A stretch of 64,000 bases of DNA from Deltaproteobacteria bacterium. GTDB lineage: Bacteria; Myxococcota_A; Polyangia; Polyangiales; Polyangiaceae. Shown in pieces: positions 7,676 to 17,453 of this stretch. Each line of letters begins with the position of its first letter. Positions within the stretch are counted from its first letter, which is position 1. Both the position numbers and the translations under genes were made by a program. The notes under the pieces were generated by a model. The model did no database searches, was not told the DNA's origin, and was given only the letters and a program-made list of their open reading frames with translations. Location of the stretch: positions 1-64,000 of the forward strand of contig QJWJ01000353.1 in assembly GCA_003235365.1 (NCBI GenBank), written 5' to 3'.

Positions 7676-9784
7676 ATGCTCTTACATCGTCAGGCGTTGT
7701 CGGCGTTGCTGTTGTTGGTGGCTTGCTCGCGAAACGCGCAGCAAGTGGAGAGGAGTGAAGTCGAGCGGGGGTTCGAACTGATCGCTCACGCGCCGGAGCG
7801 AGCGCTCACCGTGTTTAGCAACCATCAAGGCAGCCCCCAAGCACAACTGGGTGCGGGGCTGGCGTACGAGGCGCTCGGCAACTGGGACGCCGCGGCAACC
7901 GCCCTGTCCCGCGTCGCAGAAGGAGCTCCGGGCTATCTCAGGGCCCGCACCGCGTTGGCGAGGGTACTGCTGTTCTCGGGCAACCCCGAGCGGGCGAGGG
8001 ACGAGCTGAAACTCGTCCACGCCACCGCCCCCGGGGACCTGGAGGTGATACTACTGTTGGCGCTCACTGCCGTCGATGCAGCAGATCACGAGTCCGCCCT
8101 CGAAGCGCTCACCGGCTGGGAGTCGACGATCGAAGCAGGCGCACGCATTCCCGTGGAAGTGCTGGTAACCCGGGCCGCGCTGGAGCGAGCGAGCGGCGCG
8201 CATCGCAACGCCCAGGCCACGCTCGCCAGGTCGTCAGGCAGTCAGCTGAGAGACCCTCACGGCGCCCTGGTGTTGGCGAGTCTGGCCAAGTCGCTTGGCA
8301 AGGAGACTCTGGCGTCGGGGTTGGCGCGGCGAGTCAGCACGAGTGATGCTCCTGGCCTGTCCAGACACACGCTCGCCGAGCTCGGTTTCGACTTGGGGGA
8401 CATGACCATCGTCGCAAACGTCGTAGATCGTCTGCCAATCGCCCAACCTCACCCGCTAGACTCGCTGCTGCGCGGCCGCTATCTCCTCGCAACGGGATCG
8501 GCGGACAAGGCTCGCCTCGAACTGGAGAAGGCTCTCGGGGGTGTACCTCAAGCCGACACCATCAATCGATCCAAGGCCGAATATCTCCTGGCCCAGGCCT
8601 GCTTGCAGAGTGGCCGCAGCGCCGAAGCGCGCAGGTTGGCAGAAGAACTGCTCTTGGAGTCACCCGAAAGCGTCCCCTACACGCTGCTGTTGGCCGACGT
8701 CGAACTCGACTCGAAGCAACCGAGCAGAGCCGTTGATCTACTCGGTCGCGTCGTGCAGCGCGGTCCAGAGCGGGGTGAGTTGATCGCTCGATTGGGCAGC
8801 GCCCAGCTCGCCGCCAACCAACTCGCCGAGGCGGAGAAGACCTTTCGCAGCTGGTTGGCACTCGAGCCCGCTAGCATCGATGCCACGCAGAGACTCGCCA
8901 ACGTCCTGACCAGGAGAGGAAAGCACGCAGAAGTCGCCGCAGTATTCGAGAACCTGGCCGATCACGCTCCGAGCAACGTCCAAGCGCACCGCATGTTGGT
9001 TGGACACTACCTAGCTCGCCAGGACGCTGCGACAGCACTTCGTTCGCTCGAGCTTCGCGCTGAACGACCGAACGCCACCCTCGACATCAAGCTGCTACTC
9101 GCCGCAACCTACGAGAAACTCGGGAAACGCAAGCAGATGAGGTCGCTGCTCGAATCTCTCGCGCAGCTGGCTGCCGACGACACCCGAGTCTGGGTTGCGC
9201 TCGCGCAGTTGGAGTCTCTGGAAGGGCAGAAACGGCAGAGCGAAGCGGCGCTGCGCAAGCTGGTGACACTGGACCCCAATTCGGTGCTGGGACACGCTCG
9301 GTTGGGCAGCGTGCTGGCGGAACTTGGACAACCGGAACTTGCCGCCCAGGAATATGAACGTGTCCTGCAACTCGTCGAGAACGACGTCATCGCACTCAAC
9401 AACGCCGCCGCGCTGTACAACGAGCAGCTCGGTAACCCGAGCCGCGCCGTCGAACTAGCCGAGCGCGCCCTGGCCGTCGACCCGCGAATTCCGCAAGTTC
9501 AGGACACACTCGGCTGGGCGCTGTTCAAGCGGGGACGCCCCGCCGACCGAGCGCGAGCCATCCAACTGTTGCGCAGCGCGAGCAACGGCTCGAAGTCGAA
9601 GGCTGCCAGGATCCACTACTTGACCGCTTTGCACGAAAGCGGCGGCACGTTTCAAGCCATCGAACTTCTGCAATCCTACGACTGGGACCGGTCGGACGAC
9701 GAGGTCGCGGCTCTTGCCTCGCTGCTTCAGTCCCAGAGTTCCACCACACCCCCGGACAGCGACCGCACCGCCACAACGTTGTGA
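7676..9784 (+). CDS. PrsT-like TPR-repeat lipoprotein paired with VPEL-CTERM substrate
   Basis: Start placed at MLLHRQALSALLLLVAC (lipobox LVAC), preceded by the strong RBS AGAGGAGGA; the track's longer start is not supported. The 702-residue protein consists almost entirely of tetratricopeptide repeats. Near the C-terminus it has ALNNAAALYNEQLGNPSRAV followed by QDTLGWALFKRG, which closely resembles the C-terminal signature of PrsT, the TPR protein of PEP-CTERM/exosortase systems. PrsT proteins are about 900 residues, so this is shorter. It is probably tethered to a membrane and helps deliver exosortase-processed proteins or exopolysaccharide. It has a paralogue at 50751-52904. Confidence 0.85.
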   Translation: MLLHRQALSALLLLVACSRNAQQVERSEVERGFELIAHAPERALTVFSNHQGSPQAQLGAGLAYEALGNWDAAATALSRVAEGAPGYLRARTALARVLLFSGNPERARDELKLVHATAPGDLEVILLLALTAVDAADHESALEALTGWESTIEAGARIPVEVLVTRAALERASGAHRNAQATLARSSGSQLRDPHGALVLASLAKSLGKETLASGLARRVSTSDAPGLSRHTLAELGFDLGDMTIVANVVDRLPIAQPHPLDSLLRGRYLLATGSADKARLELEKALGGVPQADTINRSKAEYLLAQACLQSGRSAEARRLAEELLLESPESVPYTLLLADVELDSKQPSRAVDLLGRVVQRGPERGELIARLGSAQLAANQLAEAEKTFRSWLALEPASIDATQRLANVLTRRGKHAEVAAVFENLADHAPSNVQAHRMLVGHYLARQDAATALRSLELRAERPNATLDIKLLLAATYEKLGKRKQMRSLLESLAQLAADDTRVWVALAQLESLEGQKRQSEAALRKLVTLDPNSVLGHARLGSVLAELGQPELAAQEYERVLQLVENDVIALNNAAALYNEQLGNPSRAVELAERALAVDPRIPQVQDTLGWALFKRGRPADRARAIQLLRSASNGSKSKAARIHYLTALHESGGTFQAIELLQSYDWDRSDDEVAALASLLQSQSSTTPPDSDRTATTL

Positions 9785-9966
9785 TGAGTTGGGGGATTCC
9801 GGCCACGGGCGCGTTCGGCGCACGTGTGGTCGCTTCCACCACATACGCACACGCGATACCGAGCCCACGGTGAGCTGACAGACAAAATGCACTGCCGGAG
9901 CGTATGGATTTGGGTCCGTGCTGGCACAGACACCCTAGGCCGCAACTTCAGCGGCCAAGGTGATTC

Positions 9967-12306
9967 ATGCAGATACGAATTGCAAAGGGGATCCGGTCGC
10001 TGGCCACTTGGTGCGCCCTTGCCTTGACGTGGAGCTGCGACGAGGGCGCGACTGAATCGTCATCGGATGCTCGGGCGAGGAAGGGCGAACTGGACGCGGG
10101 CCACCAGACGCCGAGCGGCAAGCGCGGCGATCCGCCACAGCCAGCCAAGCCCCGAAGCGAACTCGACTCGGGAACCGCCGGACCCGCAACGGGGCCCGAA
10201 CAGACGCCGCAGGCTTCAGGCGACCCCGCTGGGCCCACGCAGTCTGCGAATGACCCGAACGATGCCAGCACCCCCGTCTCCGAGCCGACAGCGAAAACAG
10301 GGAGTCACCCCATCCTGTTCGTGACGCAAGTGCCCGTCGAAGGCTTCACCACTCTCAGTTCCACCTTCGGCAATCACCGGGGGACGATTGGTTCGGCGCC
10401 ACGCGGTGGAGATCTGATGATCCTCTACCCTGACGGAACGCTGCGCAATCTGACCCGCGAAGCTGGGTTCGGCTCCGAGGGAGAACAGCAGGACGAAAAT
10501 GCCATCGCCGTCCGCGAGCCGACGGTGCACTGGAGCGGGAAGAAGGCTGTGTTTTCGATGGTCGTGGGGGCGCCACCTCAACAGTACCAGCACGTATACC
10601 CACCGTGGCAGCTGTACGAGGTGAGCGGCCTCGAACGAGGGGAGACGGCAACCATCACCAAGGTCTCCGATCAACCCGAAGACTACAACAACGTTTCCCC
10701 CCTGTACGCCACGGACGGCGAAGACATTCTCTTCACTTCAGATCGGCCTCTGGACGGTGCAGAACACCTCTACCCGCAGCTGGACGAGTACGAAAGTGCT
10801 GCGACGGTAACTGGGATCTACCGGCTGAGCCCAGGCGATGGGGAGCTCATACTGCTCGAGCACGCACCGAGTGGCGCCTTCTCTCCCACCATCGACAGTT
10901 TCGGGCGAGTCATTTTCACCAAGTGGGATCACCTACAGCGCGATCAGCAGGCACTCCCCGATTACGAACCGATCACCTATGTCGACGAATCCCCCGATTC
11001 CGAGTCGAGCACCGAGATCGCCGGGGCCGAGGTCTTTCCCGAGGCGCGTGAAACTGAGGGTAACGTGTCAGGTCACACCTTCAATCACTTCTTCCCCTGG
11101 GAAATGAATGAAGACGGAACCGCTGAAGAGACGGTGAACCACGTTGGCCGGCACGAGTTCGGCGGGTCGTACACGGAGGGTTCGTTCACCAATGATGACA
11201 ACCTCAGCTACTATGCGCCCGAGGAGTACCACGCCAATCGCCTCTCTCTGGGCGGCGACGGTGGTACGTTTCACATCAAAGAGGACCCGCTACACCCGGG
11301 CAGCTACTACGCGACCGTGGCCCCCGAGTTCTACACCGCTGGCGGTGGACAGCTGATCCGCTTCGACGGGCATCCCTCCAAGAGCGCCGAAGAGATGGTG
11401 GTCGAAGCGGTGACCACCGAGAATGAGGGGCACTATCGAAGTCCGCTACCCTTGCGCGACGGACGACTCGTGGCCGTCTACACAGCGAGTTCCGAGTACG
11501 CCACCATCGACTATGGCGAGCGCACGACGACCAACTACGACTATCGGCTCTACGCGCTCGAGCCTTCTGGCGGATCCATGCGCGCTGCCACGGCATTGAC
11601 CGCCGGGATCAGCAAGCGCGTCACGTGGTGGGACCCCGACAGGAGTATCACCTGGGACGGTCCGCTTTGGGAGCTGGACCCCGTCGAGGTCGTTTCACGT
11701 CCCGCGCCAACACCACGAACGACGCAACTGGAGGAGCCCGAGCTCGCAGTATTGAACGAGTTGGGTGTAGATGAAGGAGAGCTACAGCGTTGGCTACGCG
11801 ACAATCAGCTAGCGCTGATCGTGATGCGCAACGTGACGCTGCGGGATCGAGCCGACCTCAATCAGCCGTACAACCTGCGTGTACCGGGTGGCACCGAAGC
11901 CATCGCGACGAGCGGTGAGGCCTATGACGTCAGCCATCTCCAAGTGTTTCAGGCCGAGGCGGTCCGTGGCTATGGTTCGATCGAGGGCCGACGCCTGTTG
12001 GCTCGTCCGCTCCGTCAGACCCCATTGTCCGAAACCGGTGTGGTCCCTGGGAGCACGGCCATCGGTGAGGACGGCTCGGTTGCCGCGTTCGTGCCCGCGC
12101 GGCGCGCACTGAGCTGGCAACTGGTCAGTCCCGAGGGTGAACCCGTGGTGCGCGAGCGCAACTGGCTTTCGTTCCAGGCGGGCGAAATCCGCGCCTGCCC
12201 CTCCTGCCACGGGATCAACGAGCTCTCCCAACTCGGCACTCCGACCCCGCAGAACGAACCCGACGCTCTGCGCGCGCTGCTCGAGCGGTGGCTCGAAGGG
12301 CGGTAA
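9967..12306 (+). CDS. Large lipoprotein with HzsA-like/TolB-like propeller and C-terminal haem c motif
   Basis: Preceded by AAGGTGATTC and opening with a signal ending in LTWSC (lipobox), then a ~90-residue Pro/Thr/Ser/Asp-rich linker. The ~600-residue body has propeller-like repeats (YATDGEDILFTSDRP, GRVIFTKWDHL) and a FFPWEMNEDGT...NHVGRHEF block like that of proteins annotated as hydrazine synthase alpha-like. Near the end CPSCHG is a single c-type haem motif. The family name does not imply hydrazine chemistry: HzsA-like domains are widespread in surface proteins of non-anammox bacteria. It may be an outer-surface redox or substrate-binding lipoprotein. The function is not known. Confidence 0.78.
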   Translation: MQIRIAKGIRSLATWCALALTWSCDEGATESSSDARARKGELDAGHQTPSGKRGDPPQPAKPRSELDSGTAGPATGPEQTPQASGDPAGPTQSANDPNDASTPVSEPTAKTGSHPILFVTQVPVEGFTTLSSTFGNHRGTIGSAPRGGDLMILYPDGTLRNLTREAGFGSEGEQQDENAIAVREPTVHWSGKKAVFSMVVGAPPQQYQHVYPPWQLYEVSGLERGETATITKVSDQPEDYNNVSPLYATDGEDILFTSDRPLDGAEHLYPQLDEYESAATVTGIYRLSPGDGELILLEHAPSGAFSPTIDSFGRVIFTKWDHLQRDQQALPDYEPITYVDESPDSESSTEIAGAEVFPEARETEGNVSGHTFNHFFPWEMNEDGTAEETVNHVGRHEFGGSYTEGSFTNDDNLSYYAPEEYHANRLSLGGDGGTFHIKEDPLHPGSYYATVAPEFYTAGGGQLIRFDGHPSKSAEEMVVEAVTTENEGHYRSPLPLRDGRLVAVYTASSEYATIDYGERTTTNYDYRLYALEPSGGSMRAATALTAGISKRVTWWDPDRSITWDGPLWELDPVEVVSRPAPTPRTTQLEEPELAVLNELGVDEGELQRWLRDNQLALIVMRNVTLRDRADLNQPYNLRVPGGTEAIATSGEAYDVSHLQVFQAEAVRGYGSIEGRRLLARPLRQTPLSETGVVPGSTAIGEDGSVAAFVPARRALSWQLVSPEGEPVVRERNWLSFQAGEIRACPSCHGINELSQLGTPTPQNEPDALRALLERWLEGR

Positions 12307-12314
12307 CCCCACCC

Positions 12315-12468
12315 AGAGCACCAATCAGCTTGCCAGTGCACGGAAATGCCCAGAAAAATCGCCCCAGCGGGGGCGAGGGCGTTTTTCGGGGCCACGTTCG
12401 GGCACTCTTGCTCGCAGCTCGGTGCTCTAGGTTGTTGGTTTGTCGCGACACTCAACATGATTGCCGCT
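12315..12468 (+). repeat. Dispersed structured repeat, full copy A (154 nt)
   Basis: Near-identical in length and sequence to copy B (38312-38465) and, on the other strand, copy C (57148-57302). It starts 8 nt after a stop codon. Arms AGAGCACC and GGTGCTCT form an 8-bp closing stem; inside is a long hairpin with AAAAA pairing with TTTTT. The 3' end matches the GCGGCAATC/GATTGCCGC hairpin of other copies, but its left arm is decayed here (GCGACACTC). Confidence 0.9.
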
Positions 12469-12801
12469 GTAGCCACGGGCAACGGCAATCGGCGGCGACG
12501 AACCACACAGCCTCCAGGTCCCCGCTCAGACGCGCCTCGGATGCACCGTGTCGCACCGTCAGCCGCTGCCGGTCGTTCCAGGGAGGTCGGACCACAACCA
12601 GGGTGGGGCGACTCGGTAATGCCCTGTGCGCGGAGGAAACACACCGAAGCGCGCCCGACCCCGAATTGGCTCACCGCGGGCGTACGAGTGCCCGCAAACG
12701 GTGGTCCTGTTTGGACCAAACCGGGAAGGGCGGAACTAGCTCCGAGGATCTGCCCGCTATCCCTGCCACATCCGGGCGAACCGCGATAACGTTCACGTTC
12801 G
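12469..12801. other. Intergenic stretch before the PAS hybrid kinase
   Basis: No credible gene. The track ORF 12346..12789 and the long ORF 12288..13172 are products of the repeat plus out-of-frame reading into the kinase gene. I see no clear promoter. Confidence 0.55.
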
Positions 12802-15129
12802 ATGACGGACTCGAAGCCGCCCGCTGCGCCAAAACTCGGCGAACCGCCAAACCTCGATATCATCCCCGGACCGAACAAGGCTTTCGTGGCTGTTCTCGAT
12901 TCGGTGCCGGGGTCCTGGTACTTCGCGCGGCGCGATGGGAGCTTTGCCTACGTCAATCTCGGAGCGTGCTCGTCACTGGGGTACTCGCGCGATCAACTGC
13001 TCCAAACGACGATCTTTTCAATCGACCCCGTGATGACTCCCGAACTCTGGGAGCATCTGTGGACCAGCAAGCGGCCCAGCGACACGATGACCCTGCGTAC
13101 GACTCATCGGCGGCGCGATGGTGTCGATTTTCCGGTAGAGGTCCGCGCCTCACGACTCGTCATCGACGGTGAAGACCTCGCGGTATCCTATTCCGTCGAC
13201 CTGACGGCGAGTGAACGCACTCGGGAGGCGCTCGCAAAGACGGAAGCCGAACTCGAACGTTTGCTGACGCACCTGCCGGATTTGGTCTTTCGCTTGCGGC
13301 GCGCGCCCTCGGTCGCCTGGCTATTTACCACCCCGAGTTGCAAGAATCTGCTCGGGTACGAGCCTGACGAGCTCGTATCCGGTGTGGTCAGCTTGGACCG
13401 CTTGATCCATCCCCACGACATCGAGATGTTCCTCGCCCTCGACGAAGCCGAAGCGGGGCGTTCCCACAAGATCCGTTTCCTCCACAAAGACGGGCACATC
13501 GTTTGGATGGGCGTGCGGGCGACCGCCATTCAAGATACCGAGACGGGCGGGTTGGTGATCGAGGGGGTTGCGCGCGACATCAGCAAGCGGCACCAGGCGG
13601 AATTGCAGCGCAACCGACTGTTGACCGGCATCGAACACTCGGCCGAAGCAATCGTCATCACCGACGCCGAAGGACGGCTGGAGTACGTCAACCCAGCGTA
13701 TGAACGCTCCACCGGCCTCGACAGCGAGCACGTGCTGGGCATGCCGTGGTCAGCACTCGAAGTCCGTAAAGATCCGACCCTACTCGCTGAACTGAATCGG
13801 GTGCTGGTCGAGGGCGTGACCTGGGCCGGGCGGATCAAGAGTCTTCGCGTCGACGGCGAAACCTACGATGAAGAGCTGACTCTCTCGCCGTTCCGCGACG
13901 CCGACGGTGCGTTCGCAGGTTTGGTCGCAGTCAAGCGAGACGTGACGGAACAGCTGAAACTCGAAGCCCAGTTGATTCAGGCTCAGAAGATGGAGGCCGT
14001 CGGACAGCTCGCCGGAGGCATTGCGCACGACTTCAACAACCTGCTGTTCATCGCGCTTGGCAACATCGACTTGCTGCGGCGGTTGTCTTCTGACGAGCGA
14101 GTTTCGCAGAGACTCCACGACGCACAGTCAGCGCTCGAACGAGCAGCGGGTTTGGTCAAGCAACTACTCACCTTCAGTCGCAAGGGCAACGTCGAAACGT
14201 CGGTGCTACCGCTGGAGAAGGTGCTGCAGAATTCACACGGAATGCTCAGCCGTCTGCTCGGCGAGCACATCCACCTCGACTTTCAATACGCGGCTGACAC
14301 CCCGTTGCTGCTCGTCGGCAACGCACCACAGATCGAACAAGTCATCGTCAACCTGTGCGTCAATGCGCGAGACGCGATGCCTGAGGGGGGCTCACTCCGA
14401 GTCACCCTAGAAGCAGTGGACCGCGACGACTTGCCGGAGTTCGCGGCGTCATCGATCGCGGAGCAGTTCGCGCGCGTCACCGTCAGCGACACCGGGCACG
14501 GGATGTCCCCCGACGTACTGGAGCGGGTGTTCGAACCCTTCTTCACTACCAAGGCTCCCGGCAAGGGCAGCGGGCTCGGGCTGGCCACGGCCTATGGGAT
14601 CGTTCAGCAGCACTTCGGTCACATGCATGTCGAATCGGAGCCGGGAGCAGGGACCAAGTTCTTCATCTACTTGCCGCTCAGCGACGCCGCGGCGCCGTCG
14701 CCACCATCGTCGCGCTCGGCATTGATGCTCAGTGGAGGCGGGCGCTGGGTGTTGGTTGCGGAAGACGAACCGGCAGTTCGGCAGCTGCTCGCCTGCTACC
14801 TCGAAGACGTCGGATTTCGTGTAGTGGTCGTGGAGAACGGGCGAGCCGCGATCGCCGCACTCCAGGAGCAAGACCCCGTTTTCGCGTTGGTCGTACTGGA
14901 CGCCGTCATGCCCGAACTCGGCGGGCGCGCGGTGCTCCAACACATGCGTGAAAACGGCATCCAGACACCGGTACTCTTCGTGACCGGCTACGACAACGAG
15001 TCACTGGCCGAGGTTCACGACGCGCCCAACGTTGCAACCATGACCAAACCGTTCGATCCCAGGACGCTCAATCGCCAAGCCGCGAAGCTGTTGGGGCTGC
15101 GACGCTCGGCTGGTCTGCAAGTTGGGTAA
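12802..15129 (+). CDS. Cytoplasmic multi-PAS hybrid histidine kinase with receiver domain
   Basis: A 775-residue protein without signal peptide or membrane segments. About three PAS domains fill residues 25-385 (SRDQLLQTTIFSIDPVM; LLGYEPDELVSG; STGLDSEHVLGM). The dimerisation/phospho-acceptor motif VGQLAGGIAHDFNNLL places the His near residue 409. The ATPase domain shows VNLCVNARDAMPEGG (N box), VSDTGHGM (G1) and GKGSGLGLAT (G2). A receiver domain follows from residue ~650 with LVVLDAVMPELGG (acceptor Asp) and MTKPFD (Lys). It senses an intracellular cue via PAS and relays within itself and to an unknown partner. No Shine-Dalgarno is obvious upstream of the ATG. Confidence 0.93.
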   Translation: MTDSKPPAAPKLGEPPNLDIIPGPNKAFVAVLDSVPGSWYFARRDGSFAYVNLGACSSLGYSRDQLLQTTIFSIDPVMTPELWEHLWTSKRPSDTMTLRTTHRRRDGVDFPVEVRASRLVIDGEDLAVSYSVDLTASERTREALAKTEAELERLLTHLPDLVFRLRRAPSVAWLFTTPSCKNLLGYEPDELVSGVVSLDRLIHPHDIEMFLALDEAEAGRSHKIRFLHKDGHIVWMGVRATAIQDTETGGLVIEGVARDISKRHQAELQRNRLLTGIEHSAEAIVITDAEGRLEYVNPAYERSTGLDSEHVLGMPWSALEVRKDPTLLAELNRVLVEGVTWAGRIKSLRVDGETYDEELTLSPFRDADGAFAGLVAVKRDVTEQLKLEAQLIQAQKMEAVGQLAGGIAHDFNNLLFIALGNIDLLRRLSSDERVSQRLHDAQSALERAAGLVKQLLTFSRKGNVETSVLPLEKVLQNSHGMLSRLLGEHIHLDFQYAADTPLLLVGNAPQIEQVIVNLCVNARDAMPEGGSLRVTLEAVDRDDLPEFAASSIAEQFARVTVSDTGHGMSPDVLERVFEPFFTTKAPGKGSGLGLATAYGIVQQHFGHMHVESEPGAGTKFFIYLPLSDAAAPSPPSSRSALMLSGGGRWVLVAEDEPAVRQLLACYLEDVGFRVVVVENGRAAIAALQEQDPVFALVVLDAVMPELGGRAVLQHMRENGIQTPVLFVTGYDNESLAEVHDAPNVATMTKPFDPRTLNRQAAKLLGLRRSAGLQVG

Positions 15130-15402
15130 CGAGGGTCAGTCGAACGACGCCGCCACCGCGCCGCGTCACTCCCAAGAAGACCCGCGAGCGGACCAATCTG
15201 ACTGCGAAGCGTCGACTTCACCCTTTCAGTCACTGCCTGCGATCGGCACGCACGCGCCTTCCCGAGCCAAGGTAACTCTACGCTGAGACCGGCGCTGAGA
15301 CCGCTCCCATGCCGAGACCGTGACGATCACGGCGCACGATCGTTGGACGGGCCACCTGTAGATGACTTGAGCGCACGAGAGCCTGGTGGTAGCGAATCGT
15401 CC

Positions 15403-16617
15403 GTGAAAGCACCGCTGCGAAATTGGGTCGTTTTGGCTGTGTTGCTCCCGGCAGCATGTTCCGACGGCAACGTCGACGACAACGCCGCTGGGGCGACCGG
15501 CACAGGCACTGACGGCCCCCATGCTCCGGGCAGTACGGTGATACCCGTGACGGGTACTGGGACGCTGCCGAGCGCGTCTCCCAGCGCACCGACGCCGTCA
15601 CCCTTGGGGACAACCGATAACCCGACGCCACAAATACCGCCAAGCGACGCGCCGGGTGCCCCCACAGCCAATGCAACGCCTGAACCGGCGGCAGTCGTCC
15701 CCAGCAGCCCCGCAACGATCCCCTCCAGCGAACCAGCTCCGGTGGCCAGTTCCACCGCAGGCGGCCCCGAGGCACCGCCCCCCGTGGATCAGCCGTCGGG
15801 CACACCGTCGAGCGTCACGCCCGAGCCCACCGTTCAACCGAGCGACGACCCGACGCAGCCCGGACCTGACGCGATACCCGACGGCCCATCGGTGTTGGGA
15901 CAGGCGGTGATGAGCGGCGAAGGAACGTCTGACGAACGCTACTCCGGCGGCGATGTCACGCGAAACGGCCAGAACTACTACTTCATGTCCAACGGCTGGG
16001 GTCCGGGTTTCGACCACCACGTCGTTTCGTGGGAGGGAACGTCGTTCACCATCGAAAGCATGGAAGGAACGGTCGGCAGCAACTACGAGCCGGCGTCCTA
16101 CCCCACGGTGTTCTGTGGTAACTACTCCAGTGAGAAGTCCAAAGAGTGTGGACTACCCGCCCCACTCGCCGACATCGAACAGCTCCGTACCGGCTGGCGC
16201 TGGGACCCGGGCGGCAATAGCGGCGAGTACAATGCGGCGTACGACATCTGGCTCGGAGATGGCGACGGCTTTGCTGGGTTCGCAATGGTGTGGCTACGTG
16301 ATCCCCCCGGGCAACAACCCGCAGGTCAACCGATCCTGGACGACGTCGAGGTAGCCAATGTTCCCGGCACCTGGGACGTCTGGCAAGGGACGGTCTTTGG
16401 GAGCGTGCCCATCATCAACTGGGTGCGCAACGAAGGCGAAGACATGACCGAACTCGAGTTCGACATCATGGACTTCGTCCGCGACGCTGAGGCGCGCGGC
16501 CTCGAATTGCCCGGCAACGTCGTCAACGCTGTCGCGGTCGGATTCGAGATCTGGCAAGGCCCGGTCACCAACCTCGTGAGCGAGGACTTCTACCTCGACG
16601 TAGTCCTCGAGTTGTAA
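15403..16617 (+). CDS. Lipoprotein with GH12-like beta-sandwich domain
   Basis: The GTG at 15403 gives a clean lipoprotein signal, VKAPLRNWVVLAVLLPAAC; the track's ATG 60 nt upstream is possible. Residues ~25-170 are a Pro/Ser/Thr linker, typical of surface-displayed enzymes. The C-terminal ~230 residues resemble glycoside hydrolase family 12 (endoglucanase/xyloglucanase, concanavalin-like fold): YNAAYDIWLGDGDG, FAMVWLRDPPGQQPAG and VAVGFEIWQGP. In GH12 the nucleophile Glu sits two residues before the Met of E-x-M-x-W; here that position is Phe, whereas the acid/base-like Glu in GFEIW is present. It may be a non-catalytic glucan-binding relative. It is 0.9 kb from a GH10 xylanase on the other strand. 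Confidence 0.68.
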   Translation: MKAPLRNWVVLAVLLPAACSDGNVDDNAAGATGTGTDGPHAPGSTVIPVTGTGTLPSASPSAPTPSPLGTTDNPTPQIPPSDAPGAPTANATPEPAAVVPSSPATIPSSEPAPVASSTAGGPEAPPPVDQPSGTPSSVTPEPTVQPSDDPTQPGPDAIPDGPSVLGQAVMSGEGTSDERYSGGDVTRNGQNYYFMSNGWGPGFDHHVVSWEGTSFTIESMEGTVGSNYEPASYPTVFCGNYSSEKSKECGLPAPLADIEQLRTGWRWDPGGNSGEYNAAYDIWLGDGDGFAGFAMVWLRDPPGQQPAGQPILDDVEVANVPGTWDVWQGTVFGSVPIINWVRNEGEDMTELEFDIMDFVRDAEARGLELPGNVVNAVAVGFEIWQGPVTNLVSEDFYLDVVLEL

Positions 16618-16799
16618 CGACCCAACGACCGCCACGCTTCCCCCGCAGCTCCAAGTTTCCGAGGGGTTGAAGCACAAACCCCCATCGGCACCACCCGTGG
16701 CTACATACCTTTGACGGGTGATGCGGTACAGTTGGACGCGGGTGGGGCCATCACGGCCCTGACGAGCCGGACCCCGTTCGGACCTGAGGAGAAAGCGAC

Positions 16800-17447
16800 G
16801 TGCCATCGTTCAGCGTTCGAACTTCGCCCAATGCGACGGGCCGATTTCATCGACCTCTCTGGATCGCGCTCGCATTGACGCTTGTCGTGTCATGCGGGGA
16901 GTCAGGCGAGCCTGAACCCCAAGACCTCTCAACCCGGGACGCAGCCGACAACTTCAAACCTTGCGGAGGTGACCCGACCGGGACGTGGACGATGACGCTG
17001 CTCGTGTACGAAGGCAAGGACGACTGCTCGAAGACACGTGCTGAGTTCGAGCCCAAGAAGAGCTTTCTCTACTTTGCCGAACCACACCTCGAAAACGTTC
17101 CCGGATCGTACGTGACGACGTTCGGCTCGGATGAACCCGACGGCAGGGTCGAGAAGACGGTGGGTGACGAATGCTTGGAAGGCAGTTCTTGCGAAGCGCA
17201 TCTGGCGGATGACGACGAGCCGCCAATCTGTTCCGAAGCGAAGGACGCCTGCGTTTGTGTATTCTACGTCGCTCCGCGCGCCGACATCGCAGCGGCGTTT
17301 TGGGTCACCGACAAGCATACGCTGAAGACGACCGATTCCTCCGGCAAGACCCTGAACAGTGCCACTTACTGTGTATCGCCTGAGTACCTGGTGATCAGAA
17401 GCGACGGCGACGAGAACGACGTGTGGACCTACGTCGCAGAGCGGTAG
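16800..17447 (+). CDS. Hypothetical lipoprotein
   Basis: A 215-residue protein starting at GTG, with RBS GAGGAG about 10 nt upstream. The signal ends with the lipobox LVVSC. The mature part has 8 or more Cys and a short GTWTMTLLVYEGKDDC segment reminiscent of lipocalin-like or calycin strands, but I do not recognise a family. It is in the same orientation as the GH12-like gene (182-nt gap). A fragment of the dispersed repeat follows its stop codon directly. Confidence 0.75.
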   Translation: MPSFSVRTSPNATGRFHRPLWIALALTLVVSCGESGEPEPQDLSTRDAADNFKPCGGDPTGTWTMTLLVYEGKDDCSKTRAEFEPKKSFLYFAEPHLENVPGSYVTTFGSDEPDGRVEKTVGDECLEGSSCEAHLADDDEPPICSEAKDACVCVFYVAPRADIAAAFWVTDKHTLKTTDSSGKTLNSATYCVSPEYLVIRSDGDENDVWTYVAER

Positions 17448-17453
17448 ATGCTT

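Noticed and set aside
9967-12306. Interpretation of the haem lipoprotein as hydrazine synthase (anammox)
   Set aside because: Only a general HzsA-like block and one haem motif are visible; no HzsB/C or other anammox genes are present.
12288-13172. Long plus-strand ORF (294 aa) across repeat A into the PAS kinase gene
   Set aside because: Its first part translates the repeat and the rest is out of frame with the kinase; composition is Arg/Thr/Ala-rich with no motif.
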